Shown: positions 1-43,924 of the stretch, piece by piece
How the letters are laid out: each line of letters opens with the position of its first letter
How positions within the stretch are numbered: the first letter of the stretch is position 1
Origin: Ridgeia piscesae
Lineage: Eukaryota; Annelida; Polychaeta; Sabellida; Siboglinidae
Length of the DNA stretch: 64,000 bases
Direction: 5' to 3'
NCBI GenBank assembly: GCA_025642075.2
Contig: JAODUO010001225.1
Span: 62,001 to 126,000, forward strand
Translations under genes and position numbers: made by a program
The notes under the pieces: model-generated
What the model saw: only the letters and a program-made list of their open reading frames with translations
Told to the model about the DNA's origin: nothing
Database searches by the model: none

Positions 1-1670
1 CAAGTATTTTCAATATGTTTGTTGTCTCAGATGCTATTGTAAATGCCAGCAATTGTTTAAAGTAAATAGTAACATTTAACCTGTACAGTCTTATTTTTGA
101 ATAGGGTAGGTGCCATCATTCACAACTCGAGCATGACCTATTTTATGATCACATTTATATTTCGACTAATAAATAATAATATTATTTATTATTATTAAAT
201 GTGTTTATGTATTTAATAATAATGTCTTTATGAAAATGGTGTGCAACTGTGTCCGTGTATGTAAAACATAAAATAGTATTGTACATAATTCCTTTGTTGA
301 CCTGATGCAGAGACTATATTGATACATTCATGATGTTAGTAATATACTCCCTATCGTGCGAATGTTTCGTTTTGTCATTCCTACTGTGTAGTGTGCTACT
401 TACATTGCATTGGTGTTATAGCATGTCGCCATATTGGGTGTATTAGAAGTGATAGATGTTTGTGAAAGTACAGTGTTCCCACTAGTTACTACTGTGACTA
501 CATATTTGTCTAGTAAGTGTAGGCGATGTTTGTATGAATAAGACCACCAGGTGGTAAAGTGTCAAGCGCCGTACGCATTCATGGATATGTATATACCTGT
601 CATGTAACTATCTTATATCAAGAGTAATCATCTATAGAAGACAACATAACAACATCATATAACTTCAGCACCCTTTCAGTGACATTAGACAGAAACGTAT
701 GATATAGAAGCACAACTGTGTCTACAGTATACTTCTTCTTGTTGCATGTATCTACTACATGTAGTACCCACGTATGTTGTTGAACACGAGCCTTGTAGAG
801 TAATGTCAAACAGCAATCATTGCATCACCAAGTCCACCACTTTCACATAGTTCTCAAATGCACGTAGCTGTATTGAATTTTCTAACTTCTGTTTCGAAGG
901 CAGGACAGTTTAATATGATATCTTCCCCAGTGCGTTTTTGCAGAGAGTCGGAACCAGCCAATATAGTATATAGATGACCATGCTATGAACTATGATGGCT
1001 GAGAATGGTCATCATGTTTCTATGCAGCTATTCACGACACCAATGTTATGCGTGATGCGAAGTGTGCATACAAACGTTGGTTTTGACACATGGACATCAA
1101 AAATGTTGTTGTAACTTTGCGGTTACAGTAGGGCCCAATAATTGCATACATGTGTATGTCCAGTGAAAGGGTATCGTGACTTATGATGCTATACCCTAAC
1201 CCTTTTCATGCAAACACTGTGTAGCAGATGGTCAGTATTTTGTGGTCAGGGCCAGCTAGGTTGTTGTCATTGCATTGTTGTTGATGCAGTTGTGTGGTTT
1301 TGGTTTCTCTTAGTGCCCAGTGACAACTTGTAAAGCACGGTTGATGCTGATGCTCATTTTTGATGTGTATGTGTGGGGTGATCTGACTTTGCTATATACT
1401 CTCGCTGTAGAGCCTTTAATATGGTTGTTTATGAGAAAGCCTACTAAACCTTAGTCGTTGTTTCCTTTGTAAGGTAGTGAAGTGTTCCTCTCTTCTTCTA
1501 ACCTCTGATCCTGTTGACAAACATTCTTGTCATCCCTGTGCTGAACCAGAACAGTTTTGTTGTACTTTGCATGCTGGTATTTATTTTTAACTCAATGTAT
1601 ATTTTGTTTAAAAAAGTGTTATACTTTAACATGATATCAAGTGTGTGTAATTGTGCAATTGATGTTCTAG
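1..1670. other. Non-coding stretch before the first visible receptor exon
   Basis: I see no exon, RNA gene or repeat that I can support here. The first coding exon (from 1671) starts in phase 1, so earlier exons of the receptor must lie further left and this stretch is most likely an intron. Short open frames present are not bounded by plausible splice sites and show no Ig signature. Confidence 0.5.
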
Positions 1671-33899
<32,229 letters not shown>

Positions 33900-34310
33900 G
33901 GAAATCAGTGTACACCGACACACCAAACATATCGTGGACTGGAATATCCCCGGGCGTATGAAAGCTTTTCATTGAAGTAAACAGCTTGGCCCGATGTTTC
34001 ATCCTGAACAAATCACACACTAAGTAATATGTTTGGTCTTTCCTAAAGGAACATTGCTACATGTTATTCGTTTTAGATAATGTGGGTATTGCTTGAAATA
34101 TGCACCTGCAAGTGATGAATGGTTAACTATGTTCAACACACTTTGGTAACAACAGTGCAAGTGAACACATAACTAATGTATTATATTTTTATAAGTAACA
34201 TATCAGTACTAATGAATGGGTATTGTAGTTATGTTTATTGCAATTTATATTACGGTTTCTATGTACCTTAATTAATATGTAATCAATAAATCCATTCTTT
34301 GTTCCTTTAT
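33900..34310 (+). promoter_or_regulatory. Receptor 3' UTR with polyadenylation signal
   Basis: AT-rich sequence after the stop, with a canonical AATAAA at 34285-34290 followed by a T-rich stretch. This places the transcript end near 34305-34320. No competing AATAAA lies between the stop and this site. Confidence 0.65.
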
Positions 34311-34404
34311 ATGGAAACTATATTGGGCCACAATTCACTGTTGGTCACTGGTGTTGTCGAAATGCAATATTATATATCGTTACATATTCAAAATACAGTT
34401 ATCC

Positions 34405-34415
34405 ACTCACACACA

Positions 34416-34459
<44 letters not shown>

Positions 34460-34462
34460 CAC
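34405..34462. repeat. (ACGC)n / (AC)n microsatellite
   Basis: ACGCACGC run flanked by ACAC, about 58 bases. Confidence 0.95.
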
Positions 34463-34539
34463 GCTCCTGTTGTAGGTTTGTTCGGACGGCATATTGGCCA
34501 AGCAACATAGACAATTCGCTTAGATTCCACTCTAAAACA

Positions 34540-35020
34540 TAGCGTAAATGATCATGCGAATGGCAAAGAGTTAAACGAAATGAACGCAAAAGTGACTGTC
34601 CATGAAAAAATCGCTGGCCTGGTAGTCACTTTAGAAATTATTTTATGGAAATTTAATAACGAATCAAAATCTATAACGAAATTGGACGAGGCTGTAGAAT
34701 AAGCGTCGCGATAACGTGAACATACAGCGACCTCCATAGTGATACTCAAAGAAAAATACACTCGGGATGAGCGGCGCATGCGCGGCTTCGATATCTGCTT
34801 GCATGGTGCACTCGCAGTGGTCGGAGAGACTTGTGCCAACACGGTTGAACAAATCTCGTTGACGGGAAACACCATTGAAAATGCGCATCGCATGTGGAGG
34901 AAATTGAAAACCAACCCGCGCCATATCATTGCTATATTTTACAGCCGAATCTCCAGAGATACTGTCATGCGAATAGCTTTGTCCACGACGACTCGCTCGC
35001 CTTCAGTGAGTCTATAATTC
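34540..35020 (+). mobile_element. LINE ORF1-like protein fragment
   Basis: Plus-strand frames: an upstream Glu/Lys/Asn-rich, possibly coiled-coil stretch (GKELNEMNAKVTVHEKIAG, NESKSITKLDEAVE), two stops, then 34739-35017 with RRMRGFDICLHG, TCANTVEQISLTGNTIENAH and NPRHIIAIFYSR. The order 'I-x-x-AHR ... R-x-I-I-x-x-F' is the signature of LINE ORF1 / L1-transposase-like RNA-binding proteins. No RT is nearby, so it is an isolated fragment. Confidence 0.45.
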
Positions 35021-35600
35021 CCCGTCCATGTCCACCAGAGTGACAGCATCAAACAGGGCTGGTGGGTCGGTGAGAGTACTTTATAGACACACACCTCCCG
35101 GTAACGGTGGTGCCGTGATAAGAAACAGAATAGTCATTTTCTTTCACAAGCTCCCTTGCGTCTCCAGGAGTACTTGCACCATCTGGCTGTAGTGGAAGGA
35201 TGAAGACTACATCGGGCGACCTCTCCACCCTCCCGGCGAGGGCATAATGTAACTGCTGATCTTAGCGCGTTATTATGTATGAATGAGTAGCTGGTGGTGC
35301 ATACGCCCAGCCTTCGCGTCTTAATGGCAGCGTGGCTGGACGCTTCCCGGTGAGATGGTAAGGGGTGTCTAAAAGCCCGCATTTTCGAGAACATGACGTC
35401 ACCCGCAAACATGTGTACCGCGTCATGCTATATTTAGCACTCACCTGGCGCTGTGTAGCCCCACAGTGGGATATAGTTCCCAAATGAACATGTGATTAAA
35501 GAAAGTGTGTGTATGTCATAAGCTTATTGAAGTAATCAAGAAGTAATTTTAAGACTTCTGCATTATACACGATATATACACAATAGTCATATTGTACTGT
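35021..35600. other. Intergenic, nothing recognised
   Basis: Mixed-composition DNA; short antisense frames at 35134-35483 have no recognisable domain. Confidence 0.5.
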
Positions 35601-35604
35601 GCGG

Positions 35605-35815
35605 CCGTTTCCCTTGTGTCACTGGTCACGAAAACTCGGGCTTTTAGCATTTTCTAGTAGGAACCGCTAAAAACCCGAATTTTCGTGACCATTTCACAAG
35701 TGAAATAGATTGCATGCGCAAAAAGAAATGTTTTCCCAGAGTGTACTTGAAACAACAATTTAATTCTCATCGGTGGAAATATAAGCTTAATAATCACGGA
35801 TATATTCATAGGCGA
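35605..35815. repeat. Hairpin module, copy 1
   Basis: A 67-base imperfect inverted repeat at 35624-35690 (GGTCACGAAAACTCGGGCTT against its complement ending TTTCGTGACC), followed by a tail with AGATTGCATG, AACAACAATTTAATTCTCAT and AATAATCACGGATATATTCA. The same arrangement recurs at 37358-37560. Probably a MITE-like non-autonomous element. Confidence 0.8.
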
Positions 35816-35844
35816 AAACGCCAAAACCCCGAACATTCAGAACC

Positions 35845-35847
<3 letters not shown>

Positions 35848-35901
<54 letters not shown>
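35848..35901. repeat. (TA)n microsatellite
   Basis: Pure TA run directly after hairpin module copy 1. Confidence 0.95.
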
Positions 35902-35902
<1 letters not shown>

Positions 35903-36483
35903 GTGTATATATATATATTTAAACGACGCGTACGGGTGACCAGTTATGTATATAGCACCGCTGTCTCCTTAAAGTTTCGATGTGTGATTGCATAACTAAT
36001 GCATTTTATTTAATGATTAGCCTAGTTATTGGAGATAGCTTCGATATAAAGGAATTAACTTATGCAATTATTATAATATATTTTATATTTTGATTGGTTT
36101 TGAGCGTACGGGACCCTGGCAGAGAAGTGCTTATAGTTTAAAGGTTTTGCTATATATTGATTGAGGGGTTAGCGTTCCGTGCTCGGTGTACTATATGCTT
36201 GTTTGATATGTATTAATTTTAATAAATATATTCACACATTAATAAAACCAATATTTGACGGATCTCCTAACCATACGTTGTACATTTGTTAAATGTGGCG
36301 CTGTCAATTTGTGTATCTGCATATATATTTAAGTTGTTATTGTTGTATTGTGTTTTGGATATACCATGTCGCCATTAAATATATACTACTGCAAATAAGT
36401 ATAACTAATAACTAACTTCCGCTTATAGACCGATCTCCCGTACGCGGCATCTAAGCATATAGGTTTTAAGGAGACCGATTTTG

Positions 36484-36486
<3 letters not shown>

Positions 36487-36555
<69 letters not shown>

Positions 36556-36598
36556 TCATACATACATACATACATACATACATACATACACATATACA
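36487..36598. repeat. (TA)n and CATA microsatellite
   Basis: TA run to about 36549, then CATACATA to about 36590. Confidence 0.95.
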
Positions 36599-36800
36599 AC
36601 ATTCTGGTTACGAACACTCGAGTTGTTAGTCTTTCGTAAGAGAAAACGCTAAAAGCGTGACCTTTTATCTAGAGGCTAGAGTATGCATATATATCAAATG
36701 CGTTATATTAATGTTTACTATATATATAACGCACACACATACCCGCGCGCTCGCACACATTAGCACACGTGTACATACACATATTGGCACGTACTCATAG
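36599..36800. repeat. Second module of the hairpin family, copy 1
   Basis: Begins TTCTGGTTACGAACACTCGA, contains GAGAAAACGCTAAAAGC, then ATCAAATGCGTTATATTAAT and a CA/CG-rich run ending ACATATTGGCAC. It matches 37573-37790 in the same order. Confidence 0.75.
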
Positions 36801-37355
36801 AGTTCCCATGCACAGGCCTACAATATTATACTGTCAAGCTATTCCGTCCAATTTTCGTTTGTCTTTAATGTGGTGAATACCTTAATTAGACCCTGAACAT
36901 ACCGGCGAGCCCATGAATAGTTACTGGTATGCCATTCCAGTTATTTCTGTCATTAGGGGTAATATTTTGAAAATACACAGGACAGTCAAGAATCTGTCAT
37001 TCTTTGAGCAATCACTAGCCTGAGGTCGGCATTCGTACCATTATGTTTATAAACAGCCAGCTGTTGTATTAATCTCGACTGTCGTTGTGGTCAGGCAACA
37101 TTGTAGACTCATTCCCATGCATTTTCCAACCACTATTATTTTGTAGACACCCTCGACCCCGACCAACAACCAGCGGGAGAGCTGTGCGTCATTAAGAAAT
37201 TATCAACATGCAATGTGTTACACTTTCTTACATTGGAGAACAAATTGAAGCCCGACCAATCGAGATGATTTTGTCTAGTGAATGGATAGATCGAATGCGT
37301 TGTTATATCGATTATAACTAGCATAGGTGGAAACGACTACATAGGCCCCCTACAA
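36801..37355. other. Intergenic, nothing recognised
   Basis: No gene or repeat that I can support between the two hairpin clusters. Confidence 0.5.
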
Positions 37356-37357
37356 CC

Positions 37358-37560
37358 TTCACTACCGTGTGTCATTGGTCACGAAAACTCGGGCTTTTAT
37401 CAATTCCTGGTAGGAACCGCTAAAAGCCCGAGTTTTCGTGACCATTTCCCAAGTGACATAGATTGCATGAGCTAAAAGAAATATCTTCACAATGTGTACT
37501 AGGAACAACAATTTAATTCTCATCTCAGCTTAATAATCACGGATATATTCATAATCGTTG
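37358..37560. repeat. Hairpin module, copy 2
   Basis: The 67-base hairpin at 37377-37443 has the same length as copy 1, with the tail repeated almost unchanged. The stem is better paired than in copy 1 (CTCGGGCTTTT against AAAAGCCCGAG). Confidence 0.85.
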
Positions 37561-37572
37561 GAAGTATAACCA

Positions 37573-37790
37573 AATTTCTGGTAATGAACACTCGAGGTGT
37601 TTGTCTGTCCTAAGAGAAAACGCTAAAAGCCCGAGCATTCGTGACCATTTATCTAAGAGACCATGCATATAGATCAAATGCGTGATATTAATGTTTACTA
37701 TACATATCACGCACACACGCACGCACGCGCGTGTACATACACGCGCACGTACACACATTGTCACACGTATGTACATGCACATATTGGCAC
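37573..37790. repeat. Second module of the hairpin family, copy 2
   Basis: Counterpart of 36599-36800, here lying directly after hairpin module copy 2. Ends GCACATATTGGCAC. Confidence 0.75.
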
Positions 37791-37792
37791 TT

Positions 37793-38350
37793 TCATAAAC
37801 TTCTGTGAGAAAACTTTGGCAGTTTCTACCATAAAACAAGAAACTTGGTGAATTGTTGGTGCAAGCTTTCAAAGTAGTTTCGTCACAACCCAACATTTTC
37901 TATATTTGGTTATGAGAATATTCTATAACGTAAGATAAACCACCGACTTTGTCGTTTTATGATCGAAAGCAACAGTCTTCCGACAGAAAGATACGAAAGT
38001 ACCAAGTTGGCTTAGTAAAACACGACAATGACAAACCTGTTGCAGTGAAACGTTAGAATATTCAAAATTGACTACACGTTATCGCGTTGAGCTGAAAAAT
38101 CTTAGGTGATTACCATGACGACTTAGTAAAATACGAAAACAAAACAAGGTTATCAAGCCGAAACAGAAACATACTAAGTTAGTTGTGAAAACATTGCTCT
38201 CTACTTTCGTTGAGACGGTAACAATGTTACGAAATTACCTAACTTAGCAAAACTTAGAAAAGAAACGACTATTAACTACAAGTTACAACGCTAACTTAGT
38301 AAACATATGGAAACACTACCTCTTTAATGCGATGAAACGGTGCTGGGATC
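37793..38350. repeat. Isolated copy of the foldback-arm subrepeat
   Basis: Shares phrases with the right arm of the large inverted element: TTAGTAAAATACGAAAA, CGAAACAGAAACATA, TACAAGTTACAA, CTAACTTAGT and AATGCGATGAAACGGT (compare 51090-51240). It lies 5.4 kb left of that element, in the orientation of its right arm. Confidence 0.7.
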
Positions 38351-38539
38351 AGGGTGGACGGTTCTTATAGTGATACTTTTACTGAGAGAGAACAAAGTCA
38401 ACCAATAAAGGTTGCACATTTTTATTAAAACAATGTTGTTAACATGGTGTTTCATTCATCTTCGGCTGGCTGATGGGGGACAGAGGAGACACCACCCTGA
38501 CTGGCACACTGATAGAGGAAGATGACGTGGAAGTCCGCC

Positions 38540-38800
38540 CCAAGCGTCTACCAGCAACAATCACAGATCCCAGCGTTGTCGAGTGAAGAGATACGTCACT
38601 TGTGAAGCGTGGCACCTTGTGGAGGAGGTTGTTAAGGCGAAGTCGGCAAATCAACAGTGGATGTGTCCGATCTGTGACAAGGATGCTGACGACTCATTTG
38701 ATGGCGGCTACACCTCTCTGGCATGTGATTCATGACTGGAGTGGTACCATTTGACATGTTTAGGGGAAAAGTCTCGCCCCAAAGCAATTTGCCACACAGA
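38540..38800 (+). pseudogene. PHD-finger pseudogene
   Basis: The plus-strand frame reads YVTCEAWHLVEEVVKAKSAN, then QQWMCPICDKDADDSF, GGYTSLACDS, a TGA, then LEWYHLTCLGEK. This is a TAF3-like PHD finger (W-x-C-P-x-C ... C-D-x-[C] ... W-Y-H-x-x-C) in which the fifth zinc ligand codon is TGA where TGC would be expected. The frame has no clear start or end. Retrocopies and some transposons carry such fingers; the source is unknown. Confidence 0.65.
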
Positions 38801-39302
38801 TGCTCACACACACAGAGCTACCGCTGTGAATTGTGTACTTTTATTTGTGCGTGATTGTCAACATAGGTTTCTTTTGTTTATACACATATACGATTTGGTG
38901 TGGTTTCATGTACATTATACGGGTTGTCCTTGTGTAGTTTAAACATGGGGACGTATGGGTTTAATTTGTATATCTTTTTTAATTTATGTGAGCCAGTAGG
39001 TTTATTACGTTTCATGTTGAAGCTGTGTCATATGACCTTGTGTCGATTTATACATATTAGGCTGTGTAGTTTAAAAATGGGGTGGTATGGATATAAGTTG
39101 TATATCTTGTTTTATTTATGTGTGCCTTATTTACTGGACATGTGGAAGCTGTTTGTGATGTTGGGTAGTCAAGTAATCTCTGTTTACTCATATGTATGTG
39201 TTAACAAATAGACCTCCGTTACAAATATTACTACAGTTAGTTTACAATAAATAATCATCACTTTCATGACATCTTGATTGATACATCAAACAGTTATATT
39301 AA

Positions 39303-39306
<4 letters not shown>

Positions 39307-39366
<60 letters not shown>
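39307..39366. repeat. (TA)n microsatellite
   Basis: About 60 bases of TA. Confidence 0.97.
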
Positions 39367-39370
<4 letters not shown>

Positions 39371-39710
39371 TAAGATACAGTTTATATACAAAATTTCAAG
39401 GCATTATATCCCTTGGTGATCTTAATCCTGATTGAAAACTAGTAGTGGCGAAGGTACATCGTTTTGTTGCGTAACAACAAACAAAATGTTGTGTTGCTCG
39501 TATTTCACTATTATGTCTAAAAAAAGGAAAGGGACAAGTAAAATAAAGGCCTAAAGTAAAACAAGGCTACAAATGTGGGCGTGGCTCCCATCTGTGCCAA
39601 GTAAATCGCTCGTGTTGTGCGAGTGACATACACCGGCCGGCCAGTCAGTCGAACACGTGAATAAAAGCTTGCCGTATTGCGACTATTTAAGAAGAAACAG
39701 TTGCTATTTA

Positions 39711-39905
39711 AACATACATACATACATGCATGCATGCATGCATGCATGCATGCATGCATGCATGCATGCATGCATACATACATACATACATACATACATA
39801 CATACATACATACATACATACATACATACATACATACATACATACATACATACATACATACATACATACATACATACATACATACATACATACATACATA
39901 CATAC
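39711..39905. repeat. CATG then CATA tetranucleotide array
   Basis: A CATG block (about 39725-39774) gives way to a CATA block to 39905. CATG repeats are self-complementary. Confidence 0.97.
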
Positions 39906-41039
39906 ACACATGCTTTCTTAATCAATAGTATAGCAATTAGGTTCGTGAGAAGGTAAAGTACCCGCGTCTTCAAAGTTAGGGGAACGGCGGGTAAAGTGGG
40001 CTCATTAAACCCCGATCGACCTTCATTTGACATTTATATACAAAAATGTTAGCATTTGCTACACTACATAGCTATCCATATTGACTAAGTACATGCAGAG
40101 TCAAGTTACTCTATCTTAATAAATAGAATACGTTAGACGAGTTTTAAAAAGACAGCCATTTTATTATTTTGTAAAACGTGGAAGCCAAAGTGGACCCCTC
40201 ACTACGCTATGCGATGCCACTTAATAGTTGGCGCAAATCTCGCACATAAACCCGCTACGCTCATACCCTGCACTTGCATGGTGTGTCCACCGGCCACTCT
40301 CCCCTCAATACATCCAGCTCTCGCATTTTCTTCTGGGGAATACAAATATCCGAACAACACAGACAAGGCGCAGTGTCACTAGTTTCCTTCTATGTCTGTT
40401 TTTGACGTGTTCTCAGCTTTTGTGTTCCCTCTCTTCTCTGAACCGGTCCATTGTAGGCACATTACCAGTCTTGCCGTGGCCTCGACGTCTTTCTTGTAAG
40501 GGCTGCCAGTAATGATCCACTGTAGCCCCATGGGGTACACTTTGACCTCTGGTATAGATTATCGGCTGGACGCCATTTTGGAATTAATGCGTTTATTCGC
40601 TTCAAACTGAAATTGTTCATTCAACTAACTATGGCCTATTGCTCCTTGGACCACATTTACAGTTATGTACCCTGACAATTTATGAAAAGGTGGTGTTTGT
40701 AAGGCACATCAATTACTTTAAGAAACGTACCTAATACACATATTTGCTACTCACCGTTTTGCATTCGCGCCAAAGAAACAAATACGACGTTGCTTTGACT
40801 GCATGAATCCAGGAATGTTGTGACAGAGGGGGCCCACATTGGCCGAGGCGCCCACTTTACCCGCCCTTCCCCTACATATAACGATCTGTCCGGTCAAATA
40901 GCATATGCGCGATGTCGGGCTATTTGTTTGTATTTATCAAGTCTAATCGCGCATACGCAAAGATGAGCTATTTGTCCGTATCCGGATAAATAGCCATGGC
41001 CTAATCTCAATTGTGTAAGCCAATCAAACACATGGCAAT

Positions 41040-41480
41040 TGTTTGCTGGCAGATCGGTGCCGAAAACGTTCACAAACGACGTCATAGAAAAGCTGTGACA
41101 GTGAACCATAATAAAAGCGATACGATATTGTCCGCAAACATTAGACAGTGGACTTTGAAGTATCTTGGTGTTGTGAGTTCATTCGGTGCAATGTTTGTTC
41201 ATGAAGGTGCGGACCGCGACGTGTTTCGGCGGCAGACCGCACGAACAGAAGTATTCGCCGTGTCCGTCACCGTCCAGGTACAACACTACCCAATGTTTGC
41301 CCGGTCTGTCGCCGCCGTGCGTGTTGCACTCGAAGGCGGCCGGTAGAGCGTCTATCCTTGCGGGTAGTTCGTCTTTGGGTACGATGGCGAGAACGGGCGA
41401 GTCGGCGAGCGAGTCCACGGCGATTAGGCAGTGGAACTCCATGTCCGGTGTCCATCAGAAGTCGTAGATCACGTTGCGGT
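41040..41480 (-). pseudogene. Polinton (Maverick) adenovirus-type cysteine protease, broken
   Basis: On the minus strand, 41442-41179 shows ALPAAFECNTHGG, then PGKHWVVLYLDGDG and EYFCSCGLPP: the H-W-V block with catalytic His and the 'EYF-x-S-x-G-x-P' block. After an in-frame TGA at 41181-41179 the same frame goes on with LQSPLSNVCGQYRIAF, the Gln/Cys catalytic block. This order is the C5-like protease of Polintons. Codon use is CpG-rich compared with the surroundings. Disabled by at least one stop. Confidence 0.8.
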
Positions 41481-43079
41481 TCTTATCGATTTCAGGACGG
41501 ACTCAAACTCGGCGTAGGCGACGACGTTCACGGTGTCTTCAAGTTAGCTGTATGTATATCCATAATTTATATGTTTTGCTTTCTAGTTGATTGATGTAGT
41601 TACGACTATTGTGTTACAACTCTTACATAAACCTTTAAACATGATTTGAAATACATTCATACAATCTCGTGTTTTATGAGAGAGACGGTGTCGGGGCATT
41701 CATTTCGTTGCAAATTGTAATATCGTTAGAAAATGCCCGGCAGTGTTTGTTTTCCTGTGTTACCTTCAAAATCACCTTCAAATAAAAGTCTCGAAGATGG
41801 GATCGGCGATAATCTTTTTCCTTATCATACGAGTGGTGGTAATAATAATACTTATAAAATGTTATAACATTCTAGAGGACTTTTATATATTTAACTGCTC
41901 TGCTATAAATGGACCTCGTTCAACGTTCCCTTCATATAGGCATACTTATATACACACTACGGTACAATTCCATATGTTACGTCATTTTGTAGCGGAAGCG
42001 TTATTTGAACATTCGTCGTTTGGTGGTGACCATATTTGACTTTTATTTTACACCTAATTAATACATAATTCGATAGCGTCTTGAACAACGAGACCTATTT
42101 AATTTGGGATACCTGGCCTTGGACAAAGCGCTTGCTTATCTGAGCCAGATCTCCTCGAACACACAGAGGGAGTAAGTTAGTTAGCAGTGTTACTCCCCAG
42201 TATCCACAAGTGCTAATCTTTGTAACTATTACTAAATAAGGCTTGATTGATCTCACATTGGCATTACTGACTCTTCGCAGAAACCTTTCAGTCTTGTCTT
42301 GTTTGAGTACTGGCCGACACTCCTGGTGGAGTCAAGTGGGCAGGGTTGGGTGCACAAACGTCGCATATTTATTGTGTTATTAGTCGTGTATCAAAGCTTA
42401 TCTAAAATGTTGTGGTTTGCACCACCATTGAGGCACTGACACAATAGCAGGCCTTAGCAGCTGCCATCTGGCAGAGCTGGGTAAAAAGGGGCACGGTGCA
42501 TGAAAATCAACGTCAAAAGAAAAGCAAGTCACTGCTAAAGAGGCCTGTTATTTCCAATTACATCTGAGTGCACCTTGGTCACAGGTAACAATTGACTAGT
42601 TGAGCTTAGCTTCTCTGGTATGCTCAATTCCATTACGGTGAATGACCACAGTGACTTCCAACATAAGTATTTCTATTTGACTTAAAAATATGGTTAACAT
42701 AATTTCAGCTAATTAACTGGTTATAAAAGACAGGTGAATGTAAAATCTAAATTGTCATTTATTAATTATCATACCCAATTAAAAGGTTTTTTTTAAATAA
42801 AATGAATAATATAAATTAAGTAAAACCAATAAAGAAGATGTTTTTAAATTTTGTCCATGTTATTTGTTCAATGTGTTATGGGTTGCGGGCTGACTTTTGG
42901 CAAAATAGTGTGGACTGACTTTTGACAAATTTCTGCGGGGCGAACTGCGGGCCAATTTACTGCGGGGCGGTGGGGGAGCGGCCTGAGTTGTAATATGCGG
43001 GGCGGGTGCGGGCTTAGATTTCGAGCCCGCGCAGGGCTTTATTAGGGACACTTATTGAACGTCGTCGTCCGGAAAGATG
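41481..43079. other. Gap inside the Polinton relic
   Basis: AT-rich DNA unlike the CpG-rich Polinton flanks, so probably a later insertion. 42860-43030 has a GC-rich low-complexity stretch (GCGGGGCG). No gene recognised. Confidence 0.5.
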
Positions 43080-43570
43080 CACACACGTCTCTGGCGAATT
43101 ATGTTTGAGATTGAACGAATCTCGCACAAACTTTGCGCGTCCCACATCTACATCTGCGGCGCCAAGCGATCGATATGTGAGGAGTCGCGAAAATTCTTGA
43201 AGACCACCAAATTTTGATAATTCAGACTGATGGCATGACTCTCCGTGTTCTACGGAAACAGGTTATGTACGAGAACGTGTTCCTTGACGTCTTTTTTCGT
43301 GAACAACATCATCACTCCTTCGTTCGTTTCCGCGATTAGATCATCTATGACCACAAGTTTCCTCGTTGGCATTTGTCATTCGCCGTAACACCACGTGATC
43401 TTCTCGAATGGCGAATCGATCATCGTAGCGGCGTGACGTAGCATTCGCGTGACGAAAGTAATTTTACCGCACCCCGTCGGACGTGACCATACACGTGAAC
43501 GGGTGCTTCTATCGCGCGTCCATTACCTACTATGACGATCGTGAAGTCGTCTTGTGGTGGATGGTCGTCT
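43080..43570 (-). pseudogene. Polinton packaging ATPase (FtsK/HerA-like), broken
   Basis: The minus strand shows, in order, DDFTIVIVG, the Walker A region PTGCGKITFV, ITWCYG, the Walker B stretch KLVVIDDLIAE, MMLFTKKD, ISLNYQNLVVF and FKNFRDSSHIDRLA. This is the conserved order of the Polinton/adenovirus-like genome-packaging ATPase. At least three in-frame stops and one frameshift (near Walker A) disable it. ATPase upstream of protease on the same strand is the usual Polinton order. Confidence 0.85.
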
Positions 43571-43776
43571 GTCACGTGGTGGTGGTGATGATGTTAGCGG
43601 TGATGGCGGAGGAGTTGGCATCGTCCATACGTATCGTGACATGAGACATCAAGAAACCGCCGTCACACCAATGCCAATAACGTTGATGAGGGGAGACGAT
43701 AAAGTACAAGACGTACACGACTAGAAACACCACGGTTGCTATACTACCACTACTCTTAACAGAACCCCTCGCGTGC
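43571..43776 (-). pseudogene. Small membrane-protein frame upstream of the Polinton ATPase
   Basis: The minus-strand frame contains a hydrophobic helix (GSIATVVFLVVYVLYFIVS) then a polar tail ending in a stop just before the ATPase region. A short TM protein would fit a Polinton virion gene, but there is no family match I can state. The frame is cut at its N-terminal side by the left arm of the inverted element. Confidence 0.35.
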
Positions 43777-43924
43777 GTGTCATGTTGGACTTCGGATGAT
43801 CGACGGTGTGACGTCTGTCTTAATAGTCTACATCACGCTTACTTCCCGCTTGATGTCAGGTAGCGCCTCTAATTCTCGCATCCGAGTTAGCGTAACTGCA
43901 TTTCTACCGCACATCAGCGTTTAT

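Larger units (their letters stand above)
38810..41030. other. Intergenic with simple repeats
   Basis: Holds a TA array (39307-39366) and a CATG/CATA array (39711-39905). The rest has no recognisable gene. Confidence 0.6.

Noticed and set aside
38880..39211. Plus-strand frame of 103 codons with hydrophobic runs
   Set aside because: Internal imperfect duplication of low-complexity AT-rich sequence (GTTTAAACATGGGGACGTAT against GTTTAAAAATGGGGTGGTAT); no recognisable domain.
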